A stretch of 64,000 bases of DNA from Burkholderia vietnamiensis LMG 10929 (GTDB lineage Bacteria > Pseudomonadota > Gammaproteobacteria > Burkholderiales > Burkholderiaceae), in assembly GCF_000959445.1 (NCBI RefSeq), contig NZ_CP009630.1:558001-622000 (forward strand), given 5' to 3'. The notes beneath the pieces are model-generated. The model searched no databases. It was not told the origin of the DNA and saw only the letters and a program-made list of their open reading frames with translations. The translations under genes were made by a program, and so were the position numbers. Shown one piece after another: positions 47,362-55,838 of this stretch (positions within the stretch are counted from its first letter, which is position 1; the number at the start of each line of letters is the position of its first letter).

Positions 47362-47853
47362 CTAAGCCGGGCGCTCGAAATCCGATTCGATCCAGCGTGC
47401 GGCGCTGGCCTTGTTGAGCTTGAATCCTGCCGACACCTTCGCGTCGGCCAGCAGTTCGCCGTACGGGTCGAACGCCTTCAGTTCGGCATACGGCTCGAAC
47501 TCGTCCGGCACGATGTCGAGCGTCACCGACACCTCGATGCCGTCGTCGCGCTGCACGGTCACTTCCTTGTGCAGCATCGCGCGGCGCTGCTGCTCGTGAC
47601 GCATCAGCACTTCGGTCGCGGTTTTCACTAGCGTGCGGAACGCGTTCGCATCCATCGGCTTCGGGTTCTTCTTGTCGCGGCCCATCGTCCACGGGCCGAC
47701 AAGTGCGGGCTCGGCCTCGCCGTCCTTGATCATTTCGACGGCCCAGCCGTCGTCGTCCTCGTTCTTGATGATGCGGGCCGTCCAGCCGTTGTCGCGCCAG
47801 AGGCCGTCTTCGTGGATGGTGGTGTCGTCGGAGTGCAGATCGGATTCGGTCAT
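47362..47853 (-). CDS. Conserved hypothetical protein, soluble
   Basis: This 163-residue protein is acidic and soluble with no signal peptide or membrane segment. Visible blocks are LWRDNGWTARIIKNEDDDGWAVEMI, GPWTMGRDKKNPKPMD and DIVPDEFEPYAELKAFDPYGE. Codon use is typical of the window, which supports a real gene. The start at 47853 (MTESDLHSDD) is chosen because upstream sequence in frame lacks another ATG; no good Shine-Dalgarno is present. It is convergent with the sigma-54 activator gene. The family and function are not recognised. Confidence 0.75.
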   Translation of the reverse strand: MTESDLHSDDTTIHEDGLWRDNGWTARIIKNEDDDGWAVEMIKDGEAEPALVGPWTMGRDKKNPKPMDANAFRTLVKTATEVLMRHEQQRRAMLHKEVTVQRDDGIEVSVTLDIVPDEFEPYAELKAFDPYGELLADAKVSAGFKLNKASAARWIESDFERPA

Positions 47854-48209
47854 GGAAGAAGCAGGGGGCCGGCCGGCTGCGCACGGCCGGGCGTGCGCAG
47901 CCGTCGGCCGGTCGTCCGGAATGGCATGCTGGGCCGCAATTTTACCGCGCCGGCAAGCGGCGCGGCCCGCACGGCCCGCAACGTCGGCCGTCCGGACGAT
48001 GCGCGCGTCCGCGATCGCGTACGACGATCGAAATATCAAACTCGTATTACGTCCCTGGACGCCCATCTATACCGCGTCCGATATCCCGGCCGCACGCCGT
48101 TTCATAGAATGACGGTGGGATAAAAATATCCCGCCCGCGGAGTCACCGCCCAACCGGCCGCGTCGCGACGTGTCGCGTCGCGCGGCCACGCGACCTTCAG
48201 GAACCACGC
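47854..48209 (+). promoter_or_regulatory. Upstream region of the response regulator gene
   Basis: A perfect 16-bp palindrome-like repeat GGGATA-AAAA-TATCCC lies at 48117-48132, 78 bp before the response regulator start. It is the most AT-rich point of the region and a candidate operator or small hairpin. A related GATATCCCGG is at 48079. No clear -35/-10 pair was found. Confidence 0.4.
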
Positions 48210-48911
48210 ATGGGGAAATTCAACATTCGCACCGTTTTCGCGTACGACTGGCCGCTGACGCTGGCCGGCGTCGAGCATATCGCCGGCGACGCGTGCGCGA
48301 TCGAGCTCGTCGGCGCCTACCGGAGCCCGTCCGACATGGTCGCGGCGCTGGCCGATGTCGACTGCGATATCGCGCTGGTTGACTATTCGATCCGCGGCGG
48401 CCCGCCGATGGACTGTCTGGCGCTGCTCGCATGGTTGCGGCGCATGCGCCCGGGCGTCGGGACGGTCGCGCTGGTCGGCAGCGAGAGCCCGGTGATCCTG
48501 CGCTCGATCGTCGCGCAGGGCTGTCCGAGTCTCGTCAGCAAGTTCGACGATGTCGGCCACATCGTCACGGCGATCCATTCGACCTACAGCGGCGGACGCT
48601 ATGTGTCGCCGCTCGTGCGCAGCGCGCTCGATGCGATTGCCGAACAGGACGGGCCGCCCGTCAAGCTGTCGACGCGCGAAATCGAGGTGATCCGCCTGTA
48701 TCTCGACGGCATGCCGATCAAGACGATCGCGCAGCGGCTGAACAAGGGCAAGCAGACGGTCAGTGCGCAAAAGATCAGCGCGATGAAGAAGCTCGGCGTG
48801 AACAACGATGTCGAGCTGATTCAACGGGCGGCCGCACTCGGCTTCGGCGGCGGACAGGCTGCGGGGCGGCTGCGCGGCGCGGGTGCGGTATCGGTGATGC
48901 AGCGCGAATGA
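48210..48911 (+). CDS. NarL/RcsB-type response regulator
   Basis: This 233-residue protein has a receiver domain (about 5-130) with the presumed phospho-acceptor Asp in CDIALVDYSIRGG and a downstream Lys in SLVSKFDDV. A LuxR-type HTH follows (about 150-210: LSTREIEVIRLYLDGMPIKTIAQRL, TVSAQKISAMKKLG). The HTH region with KQTVSAQKISAMKKLGV closely resembles RcsB/BvgA-family regulators. AGGA lies 8 nt before the start. No sensor kinase is adjacent, so it is an orphan in this window. Confidence 0.92.
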   Translation: MGKFNIRTVFAYDWPLTLAGVEHIAGDACAIELVGAYRSPSDMVAALADVDCDIALVDYSIRGGPPMDCLALLAWLRRMRPGVGTVALVGSESPVILRSIVAQGCPSLVSKFDDVGHIVTAIHSTYSGGRYVSPLVRSALDAIAEQDGPPVKLSTREIEVIRLYLDGMPIKTIAQRLNKGKQTVSAQKISAMKKLGVNNDVELIQRAAALGFGGGQAAGRLRGAGAVSVMQRE

Positions 48912-49315
48912 CGATGCCGACACGTATGCGCGATGTCGATGGCGGCAAGGTCGCGTGATGGGGCGGTATGCGATCGGCCGTGAACGCCGATCGGTGGGAA
49001 GGGTGAATGAGCGGAGTGGGCCGAATGCGCCGAGCCGGCTAAACGGACGAAGGGAGCTGAATGGCCGCGGCCGATATATCGTCGATCGACGTGCGACCCG
49101 CGGCGACGGCCGGGTAATTGCGTAACCGGCCGCGACACGAGACGCCAGTTCGCCGCGCGATCGTCGCCGCGCAAGGGGGCGTTCGCGCCTATGAAGCGCA
49201 CGTGCGTGTGTCATCGCATCGACACCGCCCGCAACCGAATGTGAGCCCCGGCCAGCCACCCGACGCGAGCGCGCCGGGTGCAGCAGCGCGCCGCAAGCGC
49301 GCCGGTATCAGCCCG
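48912..49315. other. Intergenic region between convergent genes
   Basis: The 404 bp between the response regulator and the convergent chemoreceptor gene hold no open frame with coding bias. I see no strong inverted repeat with a T-tract and no repeats worth noting. Confidence 0.4.
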
Positions 49316-50869
49316 TCAGGCCGGCAACGAGAACCGCGTGACCGCGTCGCGCAGCGCCTCGGCCTGGTCGCGCAGCGAATGCGCGGCAGCGGCCGCCTGC
49401 TCGACGAGCGCCGCGTTCTGCTGCGTGACCTGATCCATCTCGCCCACGGCGCGGTTGACCTGTTCGATCCCGGCGCTCTGCTCGCGCGACGCGTGGCTGA
49501 TCTCGTCGAGGATTTCGTTGACGCGGCGCACCGACTGCACGATCTCGGTCATCGTTTCGCCGGCGTGCGTGACGAGCGTCGCGCCGTGCTCGACCGTTTC
49601 GTTCGACGACACGATCAGCGACTTGATTTCCTTCGCCGCCGTGGCCGAGCGTTGCGCGAGCGAGCGCACCTCGGCCGCGACCACCGCGAAGCCGCGGCCC
49701 TGTTCGCCCGCGCGCGCCGCTTCGACGGCCGCGTTCAGCGCGAGGATGTTGGTCTGGAACGCGATCCCGTCGATCACGCCGATGATGTCGCCGATCTTGT
49801 GCGAGCGGGCCGTGATCTCGTTCATCGTGCGCACGACGTCGTCGACCACCTCGCTGCCGCGCGTCGCGACCTGCGCGGCCTGGCCTGCCAGCGTTGCGGC
49901 CTGCGCCGCGCTGTCCGCGTTCTGTTTCACGTTGGCGGTCATCTCGTCCATGCTCGATGCGGTCTGCACGAGGGCGGCTGCCTGCTCCTCGGTGCGCTGC
50001 GACAGGTCGGTGTTGCCCGATGCGATCTCGCTCGCGCCGACGTTGATGTTCTCGGTGCCGGCCCGCACCCGCGACACCATGTCGATCAGGCCGCTCTGCA
50101 TCGAATGCAGCGCGTGCAGCAGGCTGCCGCGATCGTCCTGCTTCACCGTCACGCGCGTGGTGAGGTCGCCCTGGGCGATGCGCTGCGCGGCGTCGAGCGC
50201 AGTCTCGAGTTCGCCGCCGAGGTTCGCACGCACGCTCTTCAGCACCAGCACCATCACGACGGTCGCGGCCGCGCCGAGCACGGCCGTCATCACGAGCCAG
50301 CGGCCGACGCTCGCGAGCACCGCCGCATAGACGTCGTCCATGTACATGCCCGTCACCAGATACCAGTCCCACGGCGCGAAGCGCTGCACCGCGCTGGTCT
50401 TGGCCTGCGGCTTGTCGGCGCCCGGCTTCGGCCACATGTATTCGACGAAGCCCTTGCCGCCGTCCGCGTTGCCGGCCTTCACGATCTCGATGAACAGATG
50501 CTTGCCGTCCGGGTCGGTGAAGTTCGACACGTCCTTGCCGTTGAGCTCCGTCTTGATCGGATGCATGACGATCGCCGGCTTCGAGTCGTTGATCGAGATG
50601 TAGCCGTCGGTGCCGTAGCGCATCGCGGCGATCGCTTCGAGCGCCTTCTGTTTCGCGTCGGCTTCGGACAGCGCGTTCTGCTGCGACAGCTTGTAGAAGT
50701 GATCGGCGACGTTGGTTGCCTGCGCAACCAGCGTGGACAACTGGTCGCGGCGGTCTGCCGTCATCGACGTGCGCGTCTGCCACGCGCCGATCCCGGCGAT
50801 CATGAGCAGGCCGAGCCACAGGATGACGATCATCGAAGCGAGTTTCTGGTTCAGGGAAAGGGTGCGCAT
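49316..50869 (-). CDS. Methyl-accepting chemotaxis protein with single-Cache sensor domain
   Basis: The 517-residue transducer has TM1 (about 10-30), a periplasmic sCache_2-like domain (about 35-185, with [20 protein letters not shown] and [17 protein letters not shown]), TM2 (about 190-212) and a HAMP linker. The long cytoplasmic hairpin has the highly conserved tip [19 protein letters not shown] (near residue 370). The C-terminus lacks a clear NWETF-type CheR pentapeptide. sCache_2 receptors typically sense small carboxylates (family knowledge); the ligand here is unknown. It is a single-gene unit. Confidence 0.96.
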   Translation of the reverse strand: MRTLSLNQKLASMIVILWLGLLMIAGIGAWQTRTSMTADRRDQLSTLVAQATNVADHFYKLSQQNALSEADAKQKALEAIAAMRYGTDGYISINDSKPAIVMHPIKTELNGKDVSNFTDPDGKHLFIEIVKAGNADGGKGFVEYMWPKPGADKPQAKTSAVQRFAPWDWYLVTGMYMDDVYAAVLASVGRWLVMTAVLGAAATVVMVLVLKSVRANLGGELETALDAAQRIAQGDLTTRVTVKQDDRGSLLHALHSMQSGLIDMVSRVRAGTENINVGASEIASGNTDLSQRTEEQAAALVQTASSMDEMTANVKQNADSAAQAATLAGQAAQVATRGSEVVDDVVRTMNEITARSHKIGDIIGVIDGIAFQTNILALNAAVEAARAGEQGRGFAVVAAEVRSLAQRSATAAKEIKSLIVSSNETVEHGATLVTHAGETMTEIVQSVRRVNEILDEISHASREQSAGIEQVNRAVGEMDQVTQQNAALVEQAAAAAHSLRDQAEALRDAVTRFSLPA

Positions 50870-50915
50870 GGGTATCAGGTCGGTCGGTCAAGCAGGCGCG
50901 CCGGGACGGCCTAGC

Positions 50916-50935
50916 GGTTTACTTCTGGTTTACTT
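50916..50935. repeat. Direct repeat GGTTTACTT in the chemoreceptor/reductase promoter region
   Basis: GGTTTACTT occurs at 50916-50924 and 50927-50935, with an 11-bp period. It lies 47 bp upstream of the chemoreceptor start on the minus strand and in the region shared with the divergent reductase gene. A near-consensus -10 (TATACT, 51045-51050) for the plus-strand gene lies further along, without a good -35. Confidence 0.45.
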
Positions 50936-51127
50936 GTTTGTCGGCTCGACGCGACCGTTCCCGTAGGCGGGAAATCCCTTAGATGTCTTGCGAACGTCGC
51001 ATGCCGGCCTGCGGTCATCCCTGCATATGCATAGGTTGTGTGGCTATACTGTCTGACGATTGCGGCCATGCGCCGGGCCGGCGAGCGGCCCGCGTGGCGG
51101 CATTGAACGAGGCGAAAGGAGGCAGCG

Positions 51128-52066
51128 ATGCGGATTCTGGTGGTAGGGGCCGGCGCGGTCGGCGGATATTTCGGCGGACGCCTCGCGGCGGCCGCGCGCG
51201 ACGTGACGTTCCTGGTGCGCGAAGGTCGCGCGGCGGCGCTCGCGCGCGATGGTCTGATGATTCGCAGCCCGCGCGGCGACCTGACGCTCGCCAATGTGCA
51301 GACGTTACGCACCGGCGACGCGGCCGCGCCGTTCGATCTGGTGCTGCTCAGCTGCAAGGCGTACAGCCTCGACGACGCGATCGCGTCGTTCGCGCCGTTC
51401 GTCGGGCCGTCGACGTTGATTCTGCCGATGCTCAACGGGATGCGTCATCTCGACGTGCTGCGCGAGCGGTTCGGCGCGGAGCGGGTGCTGGGCGGACTGT
51501 GCGTGATCGCGGCGACGCTCGATCGCGAGCAGCGGATCGTACATCTGAACGACACGCACGGCCTGTCGTTCGGCGAACTGGGCGGCGGCGAATCGGCACG
51601 CGTGCGCGCGGTGGCCGACGTGCTCGGCGGCGCGGGCTTCGACGCGACGCTCAGCGACGACATCGTCGCGCGGATGTGGGACAAGTGGGTGTTCCTCGCA
51701 ACCCTGGCCGCAAGCACGTCGTTGTTTCGCGGTTCGGTCGGCGATATTCTCGCCGCGCCGGACGGACGCCGCCTGCTCGAGGCCATGCTCGACGAGTGCA
51801 GCGCGATTGCCGCGCACAACGGTTATCGCCCGGAGCCGGCCGCGATCGAGCGGATGCAGCGAATGGTGCTGACGCCGTCGCCGCTGACCGCATCGATGCT
51901 GCGCGACGTCGAGAACCGCGCGCGCGTCGAAGCCGATCACGTGCTCGGCGATCTGCTCGCGCGCCGCGACCCGCATGCGGCGGATGCACTGTCGCTGTTG
52001 CGCATCGCGTACAACCATCTGAAGACTTACGAGGCGCGCGTCGCGCGGGAAAGCGCGGCCGCTTAA
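51128..52066 (+). CDS. Ketopantoate reductase family protein (ApbA/PanE)
   Basis: This 312-residue protein has an N-terminal Rossmann fold with GAGAVGGYFGGRL (residues 7-19), the LSCKAYSLDDAI segment and the conserved catalytic Lys block MWDKWVFLATLAASTSLFRG (about 178-197). It ends in the helical C-terminal ApbA_C domain with RVEADHVLGDLLAR. The family reduces 2-dehydropantoate with NADPH, but bacteria such as Burkholderia carry several paralogues, so this copy need not be the biosynthetic PanE. The RBS AAAGGAGG is 6 nt before the start. It is divergent from the chemoreceptor gene and stands alone. Confidence 0.9.
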   Translation: MRILVVGAGAVGGYFGGRLAAAARDVTFLVREGRAAALARDGLMIRSPRGDLTLANVQTLRTGDAAAPFDLVLLSCKAYSLDDAIASFAPFVGPSTLILPMLNGMRHLDVLRERFGAERVLGGLCVIAATLDREQRIVHLNDTHGLSFGELGGGESARVRAVADVLGGAGFDATLSDDIVARMWDKWVFLATLAASTSLFRGSVGDILAAPDGRRLLEAMLDECSAIAAHNGYRPEPAAIERMQRMVLTPSPLTASMLRDVENRARVEADHVLGDLLARRDPHAADALSLLRIAYNHLKTYEARVARESAAA

Positions 52067-52112
52067 TGGCTGTTGCGGGTCACACGATGCGCGATGCGTG
52101 CGCAACCGTCGG

Positions 52113-52256
52113 CTAAACCGGATCCTTGCTCGGCGGCCCGTCCGGTTGTTGCGGATTCTCGTGAGGGTGGCCGGGCGCCGGCGGCGACAACGGGTCGTCT
52201 TCCGGATCGCGGTTCGGGTCGGCCGGGGGCTCGGGCATCGGGGTAGTGTGATCCAT
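52113..52256 (-). CDS. Small Pro/Asp-rich protein
   Basis: This 47-residue frame (MDHTTPMPEPPADPNRDPED) is made of Pro, Asp, Gly and Asn and ends GPPSKDPV. Composition matches small disordered proteins often annotated in Burkholderia as hypothetical. The Shine-Dalgarno is weak, and expression is uncertain. It lies convergent to the reductase gene. No function can be given. Confidence 0.45.
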   Translation of the reverse strand: MDHTTPMPEPPADPNRDPEDDPLSPPAPGHPHENPQQPDGPPSKDPV

Positions 52257-52424
52257 GGAGAGCTCGCGCAATGCGTGACAGGGGAAGCGGACGGCGCGGT
52301 GAGCGCGCCTCGTCTTCGTTATAGGCAATCGGGCACGCGTTTGCAGTGCGATTGCCTGCGATATTCGCTCGGCGGTTGATATCGCACCGAATCTCGGACC
52401 TTGCGCTGGCGGCGCGCGTCGACG

Positions 52425-53009
52425 TCAGCGCAGATCGGCCGGCGTATCGACGTCGCGCACGATGCCCGGATCGTCGACGTCGAGCAGCTGCACCGGCGCG
52501 CTGGCGAACAGCGCGCGGGCGCCCGTATCGCCGTCGAGCGCGGCGAGCGCATCGTAATGGTGCAGAGCAAAGCCGACCGGATGACCGCGCACGCCACGAT
52601 GCATCGGCGCGACGATCGACGCGCGATCGGCATCTAGCGCGCGCGTGACGGCTTCGTAGGTGGATGCGGCGATCCACGGCATGTCGGCGAGCGCGACGAG
52701 CCAGCCGGTCGCGTCCGGCGACGCGCGCACGCCGGCTGCGAGGCTCGCGCCCATGCCGCGCATCGCGTCGGGTGCGTAGACGACCTGGCAGCCGGCTTCG
52801 TTCAGCAACATCGCGAGTTTTTCGGCGCCGGGACGCACGACGGCGACGACGTCAGCCGTCGCCGCCGCAAGGTGCCGCGCAGCGGCGACCGCGACCGGCG
52901 TGCCGTCGGGCAGCCGTGCGAGCAGCTTGCTGTGCAGCCCCGTTGGATCGAAGCGTTGACCAAGACCGCCGGCGAGCAGGACGCCGGTGGCGAGTGACGC
53001 ATAGGACAT
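52425..53009 (-). CDS. MobA/MocA-like molybdenum cofactor nucleotidyltransferase
   Basis: This 194-residue protein has the NTP-transferase signature LLAGGLGQRFDP near the N-terminus (LAGGxGxRF), a conserved Lys in GLHSKLLARL, VVYAPDAMRGMGASLAAGV and the metal-binding LVALADMPWI (Asp). The size and motif set fit the MocA group, which makes molybdopterin cytosine dinucleotide for xanthine-dehydrogenase-family enzymes. A suitable client, the isoquinoline-oxidoreductase-type enzyme, is encoded about 14 kb away. The start at 53009 gives the usual family N-terminus; the Shine-Dalgarno is poor. Confidence 0.85.
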   Translation of the reverse strand: MSYASLATGVLLAGGLGQRFDPTGLHSKLLARLPDGTPVAVAAARHLAAATADVVAVVRPGAEKLAMLLNEAGCQVVYAPDAMRGMGASLAAGVRASPDATGWLVALADMPWIAASTYEAVTRALDADRASIVAPMHRGVRGHPVGFALHHYDALAALDGDTGARALFASAPVQLLDVDDPGIVRDVDTPADLR

Positions 53010-53234
53010 CGGCGCGGGGAGAGGAGGGCAGGTGGGCCGATTGTGCGGGAGCGGTCGGCGATCGGCAAGTGCCGATGTTACCGACGCAGGCGGATGGGTG
53101 GCGGAAAGAATGTCGGCGAGCGGTTGCGTTCGTGCATGGTCGCGTCGAGCGCAGCGGATTGCACGTGCTGAGCCGTGCATCGCCGCGTAGGCGCGGACGC
53201 CGCTCGCGTTACCGATGATCGTGACGATAGTTGT

Positions 53235-53298
53235 GCGGCTGGCGGCTGGCGGCTGGCGGCTGGCGAGTGCGACCGGCGACCGGCGACCGGCGACCGGC
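53235..53298. repeat. Two adjacent heptamer arrays (4x GCGGCTG and 4x GACCGGC)
   Basis: Four perfect GCGGCTG units (53235-53262) are followed after 8 bp by four perfect GACCGGC units (53271-53298). They lie in the 379-bp gene-free stretch (53010-53388) between the nucleotidyltransferase start and the carbamoyltransferase stop, so they are just upstream of the former. The remainder of this gap shows nothing else. Confidence 0.85.
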
Positions 53299-53388
53299 GA
53301 CATGCGCCGCGACGCGCGTGCTCGCGCTGCCGGCATCGGCGTTCGCGGCCGGATGCGAACGAATCCGGCCGCGCGGCGCCGCTGCGCG

Positions 53389-54684
53389 TCAATCGATCCC
53401 GTGGAACACCGCGTCCTCCGGCCCGAGATACGCAGGCGGGCGCCACGTCGCGTCGCGCATCGAGTGCTGAACCAGATTCTCGACGCCGAGCAGCACCGCG
53501 AAGATCGCCATTCGCACGGGGATGCCGTTGTCGGTCTGGCGGAAGATTGCGAGGCGCGGATCGCGGTTCAGGTCGACGGACAGGTCGTTCGCGCCGGGCC
53601 GGCTGTCGCGCGGCAGCGGGTGCATGATCAGCGTGTCGGGCTTGCATACGGAGTCGACGAGAGCCTGGTTGATCTGGAATTCCGGCGTGTAGCCTTCGAA
53701 CGATTCGTCGGTGAAGCGCTCCTTCTGGATCCGCGTCGCGTAGACGACGTCCGCGCCGCGCAGTCCGGCGGCGAGGTCGTTGGTCTGCTCGATCACGTGA
53801 CCGTTCGTCGTGATCTGATCGATGATGTACGCGGGCATCTCGAGCGTCGGCGGCGACACCAGCGTGAACTTCAGCCCGCGATACAGCGCCAGCAGCTTGA
53901 CGAGCGAATGGACGGTGCGGCCGTATTTCAGGTCGCCGACGAGCGCGATATGCGCGCCGTCGACGATCTTGCCCAGGCGCGAGAATTCGCGCTGGATCGT
54001 GTAAAGGTCGAGCAGCGCCTGGCTCGGGTGCTCGCCGGGGCCGTCGCCGCCGTTGATCACCGGCAGGTTGGTCGCGCGCGCGAATTCGGCCACCGAGCCC
54101 TTCTCCGGGTGGCGGATCACGAGGGCGTCGACGTAGCCGGCCATCACGCGGCTCGTGTCGTAGATCGATTCGCCCTTGGCCATCGACGAGAACGTGAAGC
54201 CGGTGGTGTCGCACACCGAGCCGCCGAGCCGGCAGAACGCCGCCCCGAACGACACGCGCGTGCGGGTGCTCGCTTCGAAGAACAGGTTGCCGAGCACCGC
54301 GCCCTCGAGCACGCGCGAAATCTTGTGGCGGCGCGCGATCGGCTGCATCACGTCGGCGACGCGGAACAGCGCCTCCACCGAGTCGCGCGAGAATTGGTCC
54401 ACCGAGATCAACTGCGGCTTGCCTTCGAACAGGAACTGCTTCGCGAGGCCTTGCTTGTCTACGCTTTGCGTATAGTCTTCGCCATCCGGGCCCGCCCGCC
54501 CGACGATTTCCGAGACGAAGCGCTCGACGATCTCGGGCATGCCGCGCGATTCCTGCGAATCGTCGGGCAGCAGCCACGTATCGAGCGCACGGCGGCTCAC
54601 GCCGATGCGGCTCGCGAACGCTTCGCGCGTCATGTTGAGGCGGCGCATCGCGTCGCGCAGGAAGGCTTGCTGGGGAACGGTCAT
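53389..54684 (-). CDS. Aspartate carbamoyltransferase-like enzyme with fused N-terminal helix-turn-helix
   Basis: The 431-residue protein has an N-terminal HTH of Cro/XRE type (about 1-60, LNMTREAFASRIGVSRRALDTW), then a full ATCase fold. Catalytic motifs are FEASTRTRVSF (carbamoyl phosphate site), HPSQALLDLYTI, GDLKYGRTVHSLVKLL and MHPLPRDSRP. Ordinary PyrB is about 310-340 residues and lacks an HTH. The family reaction is carbamoyl phosphate + aspartate to carbamoyl-aspartate in pyrimidine synthesis. The start at 54684 has AGGG 8 nt upstream, and a perfect palindrome sits 20 bp before it, so the enzyme may repress its own gene (inference). No other pyr gene is adjacent. Confidence 0.88.
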   Translation of the reverse strand: MTVPQQAFLRDAMRRLNMTREAFASRIGVSRRALDTWLLPDDSQESRGMPEIVERFVSEIVGRAGPDGEDYTQSVDKQGLAKQFLFEGKPQLISVDQFSRDSVEALFRVADVMQPIARRHKISRVLEGAVLGNLFFEASTRTRVSFGAAFCRLGGSVCDTTGFTFSSMAKGESIYDTSRVMAGYVDALVIRHPEKGSVAEFARATNLPVINGGDGPGEHPSQALLDLYTIQREFSRLGKIVDGAHIALVGDLKYGRTVHSLVKLLALYRGLKFTLVSPPTLEMPAYIIDQITTNGHVIEQTNDLAAGLRGADVVYATRIQKERFTDESFEGYTPEFQINQALVDSVCKPDTLIMHPLPRDSRPGANDLSVDLNRDPRLAIFRQTDNGIPVRMAIFAVLLGVENLVQHSMRDATWRPPAYLGPEDAVFHGID

Positions 54685-54703
54685 CGGCGGCACCCTGGTG
54701 GAA

Positions 54704-54724
54704 AATATACGCGATGCGTATATT
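54704..54724. promoter_or_regulatory. Perfect 9-bp palindrome upstream of the HTH-carbamoyltransferase gene
   Basis: Arms AATATACGC and GCGTATATT flank a 3-bp GAT centre. The site starts 19 bp before the start codon of the minus-strand gene, in an AT-rich spot that also offers TATATT as a possible -10 element. Its symmetry is that of an operator for an HTH dimer. Confidence 0.75.
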
Positions 54725-54897
54725 AGTTCGGGCGACGGCGAAGTCAAGCAAAATCTGCGCGGCCGCGACGCTGCGTGCACTGGCGCGCGGCGGGCGTCTC
54801 CGTATAATCCGTTCAGGCCCCGTGTTCCGCATGCCGCGGGACGCGCCGCCTGACACGATCTGCCCGGTCGGGCTTGTTGACTCGAAGGAGAATGAGA

Positions 54898-55032
54898 ATG
54901 ACGCGTACGATTGCTGCAATGCTGCTGGTGGTGACCGCCGCGCTCGCCGGTTGCAATACCGTTGCCGGCATGGGGCAGGACATTTCGAAGGGCGGCCAGG
55001 CGATCAGCGACACGGCTGAGAAGGCGAAGTAA
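54898..55032 (+). CDS. Entericidin-family small lipoprotein
   Basis: This 44-residue lipoprotein has a hydrophobic signal and lipobox LAGC (Cys at 19). The mature part NTVAGMGQDISKGGQAISDTAEKAK is the typical entericidin A/B pattern. Entericidins are membrane lipoproteins, in E. coli a toxin/antidote-like pair induced in stationary phase; only one gene is present here. The RBS AAGGAG is 7 nt upstream, and a strong terminator follows 27 bp after the stop. Confidence 0.92.
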   Translation: MTRTIAAMLLVVTAALAGCNTVAGMGQDISKGGQAISDTAEKAK

Positions 55033-55059
55033 GCCGAACGGTTCCGGCTTGCGCGGAAC

Positions 55060-55103
55060 ACACCGGCCCGTCCCGCCGTCGCGGGGCGGGCCGGTGTTTT
55101 TTT
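55060..55103 (+). terminator. Strong rho-independent terminator of the entericidin gene
   Basis: An 11-bp GC-rich stem (ACACCGGCCCG paired with CGGGCCGGTGT, 55060-55070 and 55087-55097) with an inner small hairpin is followed by a run of seven T residues. It is the clearest intrinsic terminator in the window. Confidence 0.95.
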
Positions 55104-55142
55104 GCGGCCCGCGATAGAGGCCGCGTCACGCCGAACGCGGCG

Positions 55143-55691
55143 TCAGGCGCTTTCGACGAAGGCGTAGCGGCCGTCGATCTTGCGCGGCGAAAACCAGCCG
55201 AAGTCGGGGAACATCCGGTTGCGGACGAACCACACGTAGCCGACCAGGATCACGGTGACGGCGAGGCTCGGCAGCGCGGCGGACGGATCGCGACCGAGCG
55301 CGGCGATGGTTTTCGGCAGTTGCAGGAGCGACAGAACGATGAACGCGTGATACGCGCCGACGCGGTGAGTCGCGAAGCCCCAGATGAACAGCAGCGACAA
55401 CGACACGGTCAGCGCGCCGAACAGCAGCGTCGCGCCGATGCCGAGCCCACCGGCGGCGAACACGTAGGCGAGCGCGACGCTGATCAATAGCTGCGCGACG
55501 CCCAGCCCGACCAGGATGCGCGTGTGCACGCGGTTTCTCCGACACAGCTCGGGATCGGGGCGCGACGCGATCAGGCGCGCGAGCAACTGTTCCTTGAGAC
55601 CGTGGCCCGCCAGCTCGGCGAGCACGTCGGCTTTCCTCGCGCCCGAGGACAACAGCGCCGCGATGCGTGTTTTGGCTTCCTTCTTGTTCAT
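55143..55691 (-). CDS. Four-helix inner-membrane protein of unknown function
   Basis: This 182-residue protein has a soluble N-terminus (about 1-55: MNKKEAKTRIAALLSSGARK, then LKEQLLARLIASRPDPELC). Four hydrophobic helices follow (about 58-80, 84-104, 110-128, 140-160), and it ends in a basic FSPRKIDGRYAFVESA tail. The N-terminal part looks like a small helical domain with repeated Ala/Leu. It is convergent with the entericidin gene. The family is not recognised; a membrane-bound regulator or stress protein is possible but unsupported. Confidence 0.78.
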   Translation of the reverse strand: MNKKEAKTRIAALLSSGARKADVLAELAGHGLKEQLLARLIASRPDPELCRRNRVHTRILVGLGVAQLLISVALAYVFAAGGLGIGATLLFGALTVSLSLLFIWGFATHRVGAYHAFIVLSLLQLPKTIAALGRDPSAALPSLAVTVILVGYVWFVRNRMFPDFGWFSPRKIDGRYAFVESA

Positions 55692-55838
55692 GGCGATGCG
55701 TATGCGTTCGGTGGTCGAATGGCCAGGCCACGCGAATATTGCATCTTGCGCGACGCGGCGCAACGGTTTTGCCACGCGCCGACACATTCCTACAATCGTT
55801 ACCGTTGGCCGGTCACGCGGGATGCGCAGCGGACCGGA

